This document shows positions 52,457 through 62,900 of a stretch of 64,000 bases of DNA, piece after piece (within the stretch, counting starts at the first letter, position 1; each line of letters opens with the position of its first letter). Position numbers and translations under genes: made by a program. The DNA is from Ruminococcus sp. (GTDB taxonomy: Bacteria > Bacillota > Clostridia > Oscillospirales > Ruminococcaceae), in NCBI GenBank assembly GCA_015066805.1, contig SVNP01000008.1, positions 20,476 through 84,475 on the forward strand. Reading direction: 5' to 3'. Below the pieces are notes generated by a model. That model saw only the letters and a program-made list of their open reading frames with translations. It was not told the DNA's origin and did no database searches.

Positions 52457-53857
52457 ATGAGTATGACAGCAGAAGAACTGAAGGCAAAAAAGTCCGAATT
52501 GTTTATGGAAAAGAAACACGCCGCCCATCGTATGAGCGATGAAGATGTAGCGGCTGCCAATCGTTTCTGCGAAGGCTACAAGCAGTTTTTGGATGACGGC
52601 AAGACCGAGCGTGAAGCAGTCAGTGCCGCAGTACGCATTTTAGAGGAAAAGGGGTTCCGCTGCTGGAAAAGAGGGGAGTCCTTGCAGGCAGGTGACCGTA
52701 TTTATGTGGTTAACCGTAACAAGGCTGTGATCGCTGCCGTCATGGGTACTGCACCTCTGGCAGATGGCGTTCGTCTGACGGCTGCCCATCTGGACTCTCC
52801 CAGACTGGATCTGAAGCAGGTGCCTTTGTACGAGGATACCGAACTGGCACTGATGAAGACCCATTACTACGGCGGCATCAAGAAATATCAGTGGACCACC
52901 GTTCCGCTGGCATTGCATGGTGTGATTGTCAAACGTAACGGCGAAACGGTTCAGGTCAATATTGGTGAAGATATTTCTGATCCTGTATTCTGTGTTACCG
53001 ATCTGCTGCCTCACCTTGCTACCGAGCAGGTAAAGCGTCCTTTGGGTCAGGGTATTCGTGGAGAAGAGCTGAATCTGCTGGTTGGCTCTATGCCTGTTTG
53101 CTGTGATGAGGGTGGCGAGCTGGTAAAGCTGCGTGTACTGGAGATCCTGCATGAAAAATACGGCATTACCGAAGCCGATTTCCTTTCCGCAGAGCTGGAA
53201 GCCGTACCTGCCGGTCAGGCTCGTGATCTTGGCTTTGACCGCAGCATGATCGGCGCCTATGGTCACGATGATCGTGTCTGTGCTTATCCTGCATTGCTGG
53301 CTTTGTGTGATTGCAAAGCCCCTGTTCATACCGCGGTTACCATTCTCACAGACAAGGAAGAGATCGGCAGCGATGGCAATACAGGTCTTTGCTCTGCTTA
53401 TTTCCATGATTTTATGCGTGATCTGGCAGGTGTTTGCGATACTCGTGCCCATATCGTTTTTTCTGCCTCTCAGTGCCTTTCTGCCGATGTGACATCTGCC
53501 TATGATCCTACTTTTGCCGATGTGAATGATCGCCGCAACTGTGCCTATCTGAACTATGGTGTCTGCATGATGAAGTATACCGGTTCCCGCGGTAAAAGCG
53601 GTTCCTCTGATGCATCTGCGGAATTTGTGGGTGAAGTGCGTCGTCTGCTGGATGCCAACGAGGTTGTATGGCAGACCGGTGAACTGGGTAAGGTGGATAT
53701 GGGCGGCGGTGGTACCGTTGCCGCATATCTGGCAAACCTGAACATTGATACCGTGGATGTGGGTGTTCCCGTGCTTTCCATGCATGCTCCCATGGAAGTA
53801 GTCAGCAAGCTGGATGTTTACATGACCTACCGTGCCTGCGCTGCCTTCTACGGCTGA
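52457..53857 (+). CDS. apeB: M18 family aspartyl aminopeptidase
   Basis: A 466-residue metallo-aminopeptidase of family M18 that removes N-terminal acidic residues from peptides in the cytoplasm. Metal and catalytic residues are visible in AAHLDSPRLDL (His/Asp), GAYGHDDRVCAY (bridging Asp), TDKEEIGSDG (Glu pair) and LSMHAPMEV (His). The ATG at 52457 is chosen for GGAGG ten bases upstream; 52463 is a nearby alternative. It follows the fusion gene by 22 bases and ends at a shared terminator, closing prfA-tsaC/coaE-apeB. Confidence 0.92.
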   Translation: MSMTAEELKAKKSELFMEKKHAAHRMSDEDVAAANRFCEGYKQFLDDGKTEREAVSAAVRILEEKGFRCWKRGESLQAGDRIYVVNRNKAVIAAVMGTAPLADGVRLTAAHLDSPRLDLKQVPLYEDTELALMKTHYYGGIKKYQWTTVPLALHGVIVKRNGETVQVNIGEDISDPVFCVTDLLPHLATEQVKRPLGQGIRGEELNLLVGSMPVCCDEGGELVKLRVLEILHEKYGITEADFLSAELEAVPAGQARDLGFDRSMIGAYGHDDRVCAYPALLALCDCKAPVHTAVTILTDKEEIGSDGNTGLCSAYFHDFMRDLAGVCDTRAHIVFSASQCLSADVTSAYDPTFADVNDRRNCAYLNYGVCMMKYTGSRGKSGSSDASAEFVGEVRRLLDANEVVWQTGELGKVDMGGGGTVAAYLANLNIDTVDVGVPVLSMHAPMEVVSKLDVYMTYRACAAFYG

Positions 53858-53890
53858 TGATGGAAACTCATTTTAGTATACGATAAAAGG

Positions 53891-53940
53891 AAACAGCCAT
53901 CCTCGGAATCTGTTTTGTTCCGAAGATGGCTGTTTTTATT
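53891..53940. terminator. Bidirectional terminator, apeB and GH26 gene
   Basis: Stem AAACAGCCATC-TCGGAA (53891-53908) / TTCCGA-GATGGCTGTTT (53918-53935) with one mismatch and a nine-base loop, then TTATT. Confidence 0.82.
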
Positions 53941-53946
53941 GTGAGT

Positions 53947-55587
53947 TTACTGCCCCAGCAGCATCTTTTTCATTTCTGTCAGATCAGCCGCAGTCAGTTG
54001 TTGGTTATCATCCAGATCACCTGCCTGCCAGTCGGTAATGTTGCCGCGTTTGATGATCCACTTTTGCAGCATAACTACATCTGCCAGAGAGAAGTTGCCG
54101 TCGGCATTCACATCACCCCGTCTCATATTGCTGTTGTAAAGATCGGGCAATTCATCCAGCGTAATGACATATTCGCTTGCATATGCCTTGGAAAGGATCT
54201 CTTTTGATGTGTGGGATTCGGAATAGGTACCGTTTTCAGTTACAAAGCTGCCGCACCAGGTATTGAACCAAGCCCATTTTGCGTTGGTAGCGATCATTTT
54301 GTCAATGTCGAACACAACGCCGTTCTCAGTCAGTGCAATAATTTTGTTGGTTTGAGAATAGGTCAGCAGTTCAGTGAATTTAGCGGTGTGAGCGCCGTAC
54401 TGATGTGCATCAGCGTAAATATCCTCTCCGATGATATCCACATATGCATCACCGGGATACCAGTCTGCCGCCTGGCCGTTCCAGACCCAGATCAGATTGT
54501 TGCATTGGTAGGTATTCGTCAGTTGATCGTACAGATAGATCCAGAGTTCCTTGTAAGCATCTTTTCCTGCAGAACCCCACCAGAACCATCCACCGGAAGC
54601 CTCATGCAAAGGCCGCCAGAGTACAGGCACGCCTGCATTCTCCAGACGGTGCAGTTGCTTGGCGATCTCTGCAATATCTGCATCCAGCAGAGTCTTGCCT
54701 TCCGCATCGGAACCGTTCATGACCGCCGCCAGATCAAAACTGCTGTTTTGGGAGTAGAATCCGCCCCACCATCTGGGGTTTTCGCCCTCCGCATCCGGCA
54801 GCAGATATTGATCGGGGGCATTCCAGTGCCAGCAGAAGGTTACAATACCGCCTGCCTCATGAAACTCAATGGCACGTTCCACCGCCTGTGTTCTTGCACC
54901 TCTTGCAGCACGGGAAGGGCAGTAGTCCATCATATCCAAGCCCAGCATCGCAGGATATTTTCCTGTTACCTCGTGAATGGCAGAAAACTCCTCGCCATTC
55001 AGACCATTGTCGCAAACCTGACCTGCCAGTGTTACATTGCCATAGGCTTCACACAAATAGCTGTAAAGTGCTTTGGTATTGCGGGTTGCTGCAGGGTTGA
55101 TTAACGTATTTTCCACATAATACACTTCATCGGAGATAGACTCGGCGGGGGTGACCTTCAGATAATCCAGGCGGATCCATCCCCAGGATTTGGTAACAGT
55201 CACGGAATGATCTCCGGCAGAAAGCAAATTGCCATGCAGGACAAATTCACTGTAAGTACCGTCGGCGCTGTCAAAGGTGCCTGCATATTCGCCGTCTATG
55301 AGTACGTTGTTGGTTTTATCACTTCCGATGCCCTTGGACATAAAGGCGAAATCATAAGTACCGTCATTGGGTACAGTGATGGTGAAGGTCAGCGTATCGC
55401 CATCATCGGCAAACTTTCCTGCAGCCTGTCCACCGGAAGCGGTCAGGTCTGTAATGGTTTCCATACTGCCTGTCATAACAGCGTTTTCTGCCTCGTAGAT
55501 CACAGTGTCGGCTTCAGCGGCACATACGGGCAATGAGCATGGCAGCATGGTTGCTGCCATGAAAAAAGCAAGACTGTTTTTTCGCAT
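53947..55587 (-). CDS. Secreted GH26 beta-mannanase with CBM35 and C-terminal dockerin
   Basis: A 546-residue cellulosomal enzyme that would cleave beta-1,4-mannan. In order: signal peptide (1-23, ending PVCAA); CBM35-like module (about 27-148, VIYEAENAVMTG to IRLDYLKV); GH26 barrel (about 155-465) with acid/base E329 in WRPLHEASGGWFWW and nucleophile E421 in ALTENGV; and a dockerin (about 485-546) with loops DVNADGNFSLAD and DLDDNQQLTAAD, the second atypical in lacking the glycine. GGAGGAGG precedes the ATG. It is monocistronic. Confidence 0.93.
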   Translation of the reverse strand: MRKNSLAFFMAATMLPCSLPVCAAEADTVIYEAENAVMTGSMETITDLTASGGQAAGKFADDGDTLTFTITVPNDGTYDFAFMSKGIGSDKTNNVLIDGEYAGTFDSADGTYSEFVLHGNLLSAGDHSVTVTKSWGWIRLDYLKVTPAESISDEVYYVENTLINPAATRNTKALYSYLCEAYGNVTLAGQVCDNGLNGEEFSAIHEVTGKYPAMLGLDMMDYCPSRAARGARTQAVERAIEFHEAGGIVTFCWHWNAPDQYLLPDAEGENPRWWGGFYSQNSSFDLAAVMNGSDAEGKTLLDADIAEIAKQLHRLENAGVPVLWRPLHEASGGWFWWGSAGKDAYKELWIYLYDQLTNTYQCNNLIWVWNGQAADWYPGDAYVDIIGEDIYADAHQYGAHTAKFTELLTYSQTNKIIALTENGVVFDIDKMIATNAKWAWFNTWCGSFVTENGTYSESHTSKEILSKAYASEYVITLDELPDLYNSNMRRGDVNADGNFSLADVVMLQKWIIKRGNITDWQAGDLDDNQQLTAADLTEMKKMLLGQ

Positions 55588-55618
55588 AGAGCCTCCTCCT
55601 TTGCGTTCTGTTACATCC

Positions 55619-55647
55619 AGTATAGCATAATACTATCGAGAATGCAA
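55619..55647 (-). promoter_or_regulatory. Promoter of the GH26 gene
   Basis: Minus strand TTGCAT, 17-base spacer, TATACT, about 32 bases before the start codon. Confidence 0.68.
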
Positions 55648-55681
55648 GCCGTTAAGTGTATCTTTTAGAGGCAAAGAGCAG

Positions 55682-55710
55682 TTGCCTTTCACTGCAATCT
55701 ATGTTATAAT
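55682..55710 (+). promoter_or_regulatory. Promoter of ylmH
   Basis: TTGCCT (55682-55687), 17-base spacer, TATAAT (55705-55710). Confidence 0.72.
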
Positions 55711-55741
55711 AGTATGCATATCAAAAGGATGGTGAAAAAAT

Positions 55742-56500
55742 TTGGAAAAAGAAAGCCTGACCAAACGGCGCTTCATGGATCTGGCAGAAAGCGCCGATCA
55801 GAGAAATCAATATACATTTACTGCCTTTTTGAACGAAGCAGAGCTTTCGGAATTTCTGGAGATCCGTTGTCAGCTTCCACCTTGCGGCTATACCATATGG
55901 GGCGGTCATCCCGATGCAGATCGCAACATGATTCGATTTGGCAGTGAGGAGAGTTTGGGCTACGAACAGCCATTCCCCATTGTTTGTGTGAAGATCCGAC
56001 CGCTGCAGCTTAAGTTTGCCGATGCACTGACCCATCGGGATTTTCTGGGAGCTATCATGCATCTTGGCGTAAAGCGCAGCGAGATCGGTGATATTCTTAC
56101 AAACCAAGCCTGTGCCTATGTGTTTTGCACCGAAACCATTGGTGCATATCTCTGCCGTGAGCTGGAACGGATCAAGCACACTTCAGTCAGCGCAGCTATT
56201 ACAGAAGAATGCCCACAGCAGGTCACACAAAACACAGAACCCGGAGAAGTACAGGTGGCATCGGAACGGGTAGACGGCGTAATCGCAAAGATCTATCGCA
56301 TATCCCGCAGCGATTGCCTGCAATTGTTCAGGGCAGACAAGATATTTGTCAACGGACGCTGTATCGAAAACAGCGGTCTGCATCTGAAAGAAGGGGACAA
56401 AGTATCCGTAAGAGGCTATGGCAAGTTTCGTTTTCTGGGCATTGCAGGACTGACCCGCAAAGGAAATTACATTGTGAAATATGAACGTTTTACCGGTTGA
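55742..56500 (+). CDS. ylmH: YlmH-type RNA-binding protein, S4 domain
   Basis: A 252-residue protein of the YlmH family. The N-terminal part (about 1-165) contains DFLGAIMHLGVKRSEIGDIL and the nearby cysteine-containing ACAYVFC segment; the C-terminal S4 RNA-binding domain (about 176-240) has SRSDCLQLFRADKIFVNGR. YlmH homologues have been linked to ribosome quality control and cell division. The start is TTG at 55742, after AAAGGATGGTG; no in-frame ATG is nearby. It is usually found in the ylm cell-division cluster, but here it stands alone. Confidence 0.9.
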   Translation: MEKESLTKRRFMDLAESADQRNQYTFTAFLNEAELSEFLEIRCQLPPCGYTIWGGHPDADRNMIRFGSEESLGYEQPFPIVCVKIRPLQLKFADALTHRDFLGAIMHLGVKRSEIGDILTNQACAYVFCTETIGAYLCRELERIKHTSVSAAITEECPQQVTQNTEPGEVQVASERVDGVIAKIYRISRSDCLQLFRADKIFVNGRCIENSGLHLKEGDKVSVRGYGKFRFLGIAGLTRKGNYIVKYERFTG

Positions 56501-56928
56501 GCTGACAAAGCGTTCTGCCAAACCATGATTTAAGACTTTTTGTCATTTTTCGTACGAGTCAGTGTCCATTGTGCAAAATAGAATCAGTATCTGTCCTCTT
56601 TTTGGGATGATTTTGCATCGAATTAACCACAAAACACGGTATATTTATCGTTTCTTTATCCGCACTGTAAAGAATAGTGGGTGACACGCAAAAATGTTAC
56701 AGTTTGTTCATATTCGCAGCCTTTTTGGTACAGAAAGTGCTTGACTTTTTGTGGGAAATATGGTATCCTAATTGTAAACATCAGGCATGATTCTTTGTTG
56801 CAAGTGCATAAAATCATGGAATTTCAACAGCAGGAATTATGTCCCCGAATACATTGACTGTATAGGCTTTGCTGCGTGGTACGGACAAGTACTCAGCAGG
56901 GCGACAAAAAAGACAGAGGAGGTATATG
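56501..56928 (+). other. Intergenic region before the giant surface protein
   Basis: 428 bases. The first 240 hold no clear terminator or gene. A promoter lies at 56741-56769, giving a leader of about 150 bases. An imperfect hairpin CTGCGTGGTAC / GTACTCAGCAG with a GGACAA loop (56872-56899) ends 16 bases before the AGAGGAGG ribosome site. I compared it by eye with cyclic-di-GMP riboswitches and did not find the conserved core. Confidence 0.55.
56741..56769 (+). promoter_or_regulatory. Promoter of the giant surface protein gene
   Basis: TTGACT (56741-56746), 17-base spacer, TATCCT (56764-56769). Confidence 0.55.
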
Positions 56929-59900
56929 ATGTACAAAAAGAATACGGAAGGTCTGCGAACGCGAAGTCTGATGCAAAGGCTTCTTGCAACGTTCGTAGCA
57001 TTGATCCTCTGCGTGGCGTTCTTGCCCGCGGAGCTATTGTCGATTACGGCCAAAGCCTTCTGGGGCTGGGGCTGGGACGATTTCATGCGTCCCAGCTTGT
57101 CACCGGACGTAATGACAAACGTAAAGGTGGAATTTCAGGATTCTGCCTACAAGCCCGTCGATACCATGGAAACGGGACAGTCGTTCTATATGTTCCTGTC
57201 ACTTTCCGGTAATAACGTGTATCAGATCTGGGGCAGCACGGGAACCACTTATACCATCGCCATTAACGATAATAATCTGTTGTTCCCAAACTTTGCGGGC
57301 AGCGGTCTGGTCAATGGCGCAAAGTATAATGGCTTTACCATGAATGTCATTAAGGATGCAAACGGAAATATCGTCAGCCGTTATCTGACATATACCGTTG
57401 CAAACGGTCAGACCAAAGCTGTCTGGCTGCAGGCAAAATTTGCAAACGGTACCACAGCAGATGACGAAAAGGCAACGGTCACCGTTTCCACTATGGCATC
57501 CTTCACCCAGAAGACCGATACCATTACCGCAGATGCACAGATCGCATGGGATGACAGTAAATCGGCCAGCACCAATATGGTTGCTGTGGGCAACGATGTG
57601 ACCTACACCCTGAAGGCATATCCCAATTATGCTACCGATAAGAAGGGCGAATGGTGGGTTACCGGCGTACAGATGACTGATACCATCACATTGCCTGCCG
57701 ATCTGCATTTTAATGGTACGATTACGAAAGAGAACCTGAGCAATTATGTTGCTCTGAGCAGCAACGCAACTGTTGACAGCGTTACAATGAACGGCACCAA
57801 CAGCGTCACTATTGTCTGGCATAAGGACAGTGATAACAAAAACGCTGAGATGGCTCCCTACACAGTAACTGCTACACTGCATACTTCTCAACTGACAGGT
57901 ACTTACACCTCCGGACAGATCGAGAACGACCTGAACGTGAGTGTACAGGGCTACGGCGAAACCGGTTACCCCCATAGCCTGAATCAGAAAGAGGCAGATG
58001 TCAACATCGCAGCTCCCACACCTCCCAACGTTGTGATCTCTAAGTACAACGCCGGCAGTGCAGGAATCAGCGGCAGCGGTTCTCCTCAGTACAACGGCTT
58101 CCTTACTTGTGGTGAGTATGTTCTGTTCCAGGTCAGTGCAACCAATAACGGCGGCACCGCTACCGATGAGACCATTACCCTTACCGACGTGGTCCCCGAT
58201 GGACTGACTGTGGTAGAAGGTGTAAGCATCAACGGTCACAGCACCGATGGTGTTGTGAGCGGCAATACCGTTACTTGGACTAAGACCGGTCTGACTCCCG
58301 GCGAGCTGTTTTACGGCTATGTGGTTTGTAAAGTGGATGATGACATTTCCACCAACATGACAAACCTGCGTAACGTCGTATATCATGGTACGCAAGATGA
58401 CTACAAGTCTGTTGCAGCGGCTTATGTAAATGTAAAGGCTCCTTCCGAAGGCTTTACCATTTCCAAGTCTGCTGACAAGAGCATCTATGTTGTTGGCGAT
58501 ACCATTACTTATACAATCTATGTACGCAACAGCGGTGAGACAGTCATCAACAACATGACTGTAACCGACACCTTTGCCGATAGCGGCAAGGTTACCGTTA
58601 CAGAAAGCAATGTTCCTTCCGGAACCATTAGCCTTGCACCCGGTGAATCTCAGACCTTTACTGTAAAGGCAACGGTCAATGAGGGCGCCAGCGGTGATAT
58701 CATTAACACCGCCACTGCAACGGTTGGTTCCGAGAGCCAGAGCGCATCTGCTGCCGTTTATCAGAATGCTTTCAGCTTTGGCGACGGCACATTCTCCAAG
58801 TCGGAAAATTCCACTACGGTGAATGCGGATGACGGCACGATCATTTACTATCTGCGTTACTACAACAACTCCCGTTACAGTGGTACGTTCTCCGAAAATG
58901 ATCCTCTGGTGTTTACGGATAAGCTTCCCGAGCATCTGGAGCTGAAGTCTGTTGCACTGAATGGCACTGTTCTTACTAAGGGTACCGACTACACCTACGG
59001 ACCTGCCGAGGGTCTGGTTTACAACTATGTGGGTGAGGTTGGTCCTTACAGCACCATCGAGCTTGCCCTGACCTGTGGATTGACAGGCCCCGGCAAAAAT
59101 CAGGATTCCATCGCAGCTAATACCGCATCCGTAGGTCATAGCGGTGATGAGTCGAAGTCTGCAACATCCTCCGAGATTACAGTATCCAATATCAGCTTTG
59201 AGGTTGATAAGTGGGCTGTTGTAGATGATGATGTGGACAAGCTTCCTACTTCTCATGATCCCGATGCTTTCAAAGCAGGTATTCCTACTTGGGAAGAAGC
59301 CCTCGCTGATGAGAATGTCATTCAGCAAAAAATCGACGAGGGTGCCTACGGTCTGGTGTTGCCCGGTCAGCGTGTTACTTATTATATTAAGGTCACCAAT
59401 AAGGGCGATACATTGACGAGCTTCAACATTAAAGATGACTTTGGCGGCGGTCAGGTAAACACCGTTGGTAGTAACCTGTACGTCGTCGGTTCCGGCGGCG
59501 GAACTGAACTGAACGGACTGAACTTCCCGTATTCGGGTGCTCAGTACGGCAATGGTCCCCAGACTGATGTGAATAATATCTCCATTCCGGCAGATGGTTA
59601 CGTTGTTTTAGCCTACTCTGTTGTTGTAACCGATTATTTTGCTGCCGGTAATAACACGATTAACATCACATCCCAAGGCGTAACCGAAACAGACACAATT
59701 CAGTATCAGGCTGCTGCTCCCCAGGTTCAGCTGGATAAGCAAGTTGCAACTAAGAGCGCAAATTCCTGGGAAACTCCTACTCTTGCAGATACAAAGACTG
59801 TAAAGATTTCTGCTGCTTTTGATGGCAATGGAAACTTTGACTATGATGCAACATTGGAAGCATTGAAAGCACTTCGGTTTGATTACCAGATCAAAGTGAC

Positions 59901-62900
59901 AAATAACTCTTCTGCTTCTCCTTTGTACATCAGCGATCTCAGTATTTCTGATATTCTTCCGGAAGGGTTTATTGTTGAATCCGCTAGTGGTACAGCGGGT
60001 GGCGCAATTTCCTCTACCGAAAGCACGGCAGAATATCAAATTGCTCACAACCAGTTGCTGAACGTCACATATGAACAAGACGGCAGAAATGTTAGCTTCA
60101 CCGTTGCACCGGAAGGTATGTTTGATAACGTTAAGTACAGTACACCTTCTTATTACCTTCAGATGTGGTGGGGCGGTTGTGATGCGACAATCTCTGTATC
60201 CTACACTGCAAAACTTTCTGATGAAAAGGCAGCCGAGATCGCAACCATGCTGCAGAACAACATTGCTCTGCAGGATGCTGAGCTGATCCTGCCCTACACC
60301 AATACTGCAAAGCTTACCAGTGAAAGCGAAATGCTGGTCAACGGTAAACCCGCAGAGGAAGCTCTTGATTCTGCAACGGTAACTCTGGAGCAGACCATTG
60401 AGAAGATCGCTCCCAAGCTGGAGAAGGTTTCTCTGGAGAACCCCGGCATTATCAATCCTGAAACCTACGTCGGTAATACCCAGTTGTGGCAGATCACCAT
60501 TACCAATGATTCTTCTGCTGACAAGGATATGAAGGGCTTCACCCTGACCGATGTGTTCGGACCTACGCTTTCCTATGTTCCCAATGCAACCGGTTCTGAG
60601 GATACTACCCTCATTTACAACCAGTACACCGTAAACGGTGGCACCCATTCTTTGGATGGCAGCAACCGTGTGACAAACTCCGGCGGTAAGATGGTAATTG
60701 ACTTTGAAGATATTACCCTTGCTCCCGGTCAAAGCATGACAATTCAGTTGGTTACCGAAACAAGCGATAGTCAGATGGATGGCAAGACCTACTATAATAA
60801 AGTAGTGCTGGATACCATTGACACGATCTATCGTGATAAGGTAGTTGGCGGCGAGTATGTTGATGGTAATCTGGAGGACATCGGCGATTACCAGTTCGGC
60901 GGTGTGGAAACCACCTCCTACAAGACCATCACATATAACAGCCAGGGTCACTCCATCGCAGGCGGCCAGAGTCATGATGATCCTTCTACCGCAACCGGTT
61001 ATGGTGATTATGGTAAGGCTGCTCTGGGTCAGGAATCCCAGAAGAACTATGTGCAGGGCGTACAGGGTGAGGAAGTCACCTATACGCTGCACCTGAAGAA
61101 CCACGGCGCAGATATCCATCACCTGGTCTTCATTGACCGTATGCCTTATGAAAAGGCTGACCCCGGTCTGATCTCCGGTTATAACAGATATTCTGCATTC
61201 AGCGTATTCCTTGCAGAGAATCCCAATTTCCAATTTGCTGTAAATGGTCAGAACGTCAGTGCAGACGTTAAGATTCAGTACTCTACCGATATGACCACCA
61301 TGTTGAATGAGTTCTCTTCCGACTGGCTTGGTCAGAACGGTGATCTCAACTGGGTGGATTCTCTCCCGCAGACCTCTATTCGCAACATTCGTTTCGATTT
61401 TGCAGATGACTTCATCTTGAAGCAGAATGATGAACTGGTCATCACCTTTACCGGTGTGGTTCCTGATTATGTAGAGAACACCGGTGAAGAGAACATTGCA
61501 TGGAACAGCTTCGCATACAGCTACATGTATAACAGAGGCGAGTATGTTGTGGAAACTCCCATGGTTGCCGAGCCTGCAAAGGTCGGTGTCTGGGTACCCG
61601 AGAAGTCTCAGACCGCATCTCTCACCCTTAACAAGGGCTATGCCAGTGGTCAGGGCGACAGCGAAACCTTCTGGTTTGCACTGTTTACCGAGGAGGCTGA
61701 CGGTTCTCACAAGATCTTCGGCGCTCCGAAGAAAGTCATCGTTAGGGATGGCGAAACTGCAACCCTTACCTTTGATAAGATCGACTATGCTTCTGTCGCA
61801 GAAGACAACAAGAAGCTGAAGATCTTTGAAACAGATTCTGTTGGTAACATTCTGACTGTTGATAATTCCGATTTTGTCATGCAGTTTAGCGATGTATCCT
61901 ACGATCCTGAAGTTGAACCTACCATGCCGTCTGATGCAACTACAGTCAGCAACGGCGCAGAGCTGGAATTCAGTGATACACAGGCAGCGGCACAGATCGC
62001 AGTTCTGAACAAGATCACTTTCGGTTCTGTTAAGGTCAACAAGGTGTTCAAGTCTTCTTTCGGCACCACCGATACCTTCTATTTCGGTGTGTTCTCCAAG
62101 GATGATAATGGCAGTTTCAAACTGTACAGTGATGTACAGAGCACAACCATTACCGGCACCGCAGTTGGTGTGACCGGTTCTGTAGAGTTCAACAAGATTC
62201 CTACCAGCGGCGAGTGGTATGTCCTGGAAACCGATGCACTGGGCAATCCTGTTGACGACACCTACTTCTACGATGTGACCTATGGCGCAAATTCCGGTAC
62301 AGAGAATTCCTTCACCGTAACGACCGATGACGCTGTCGTCGCATCCGTTACCAATGAGGAGTCTGCTGAGTACAAGATCACAGTGAAGAAGAACGTGAGC
62401 GGCACCATTTCTGCTACTAAGTTCAACATTGGCTTGTTCACAAAGCAGAATGATAACTTCCAGATGATCAGCTCTAAGGAAGTGGAAGCCGGCGGAACCG
62501 TAGTGTTCGATCAGTTGTCTCCTGACTTTGAATACTATGTATTTGAGCTGGATGCCAACAATCAGCCCTTGATGCAGTCCGATTCCGTAAACGATGAGTT
62601 CTTGGTTGAATACAACAATTACTCTCAGGATTACGACGAGGACGGAAATCCCTATGATGTTTATAGTCCTATCGTGTTCACCGCAACACCCACGTCTTCT
62701 GAGGATACCCAAGCAGAAACCTCTATCCTGAACCGTGAAATGGTACAGGATGTCAACGGCAGCATCACCGTAACCAAACAGGTTATGGTAGATGGTCAGG
62801 TAGTTAATGATTGGGACGACACCTTCTACTTCGGTGTGTTTATTCTGGAGGAAGAAAACGGTGAAATGCGTCTTGGCTTGTATGGCAACGTTCAAGATTC

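Noticed and set aside
56770..56928. Possible cyclic-di-GMP riboswitch in the leader of the surface protein gene.
   Set aside because: The conserved class I and class II core sequences are not seen; only an imperfect hairpin is supported.
57199..59328. A 709-codon open frame on the minus strand.
   Set aside because: It is fully antisense to the repeats of the giant surface protein, has no ribosome site, and its translation is low-complexity Cys/Ile/Gly-rich with no domain. The plus-strand frame is clearly the gene.
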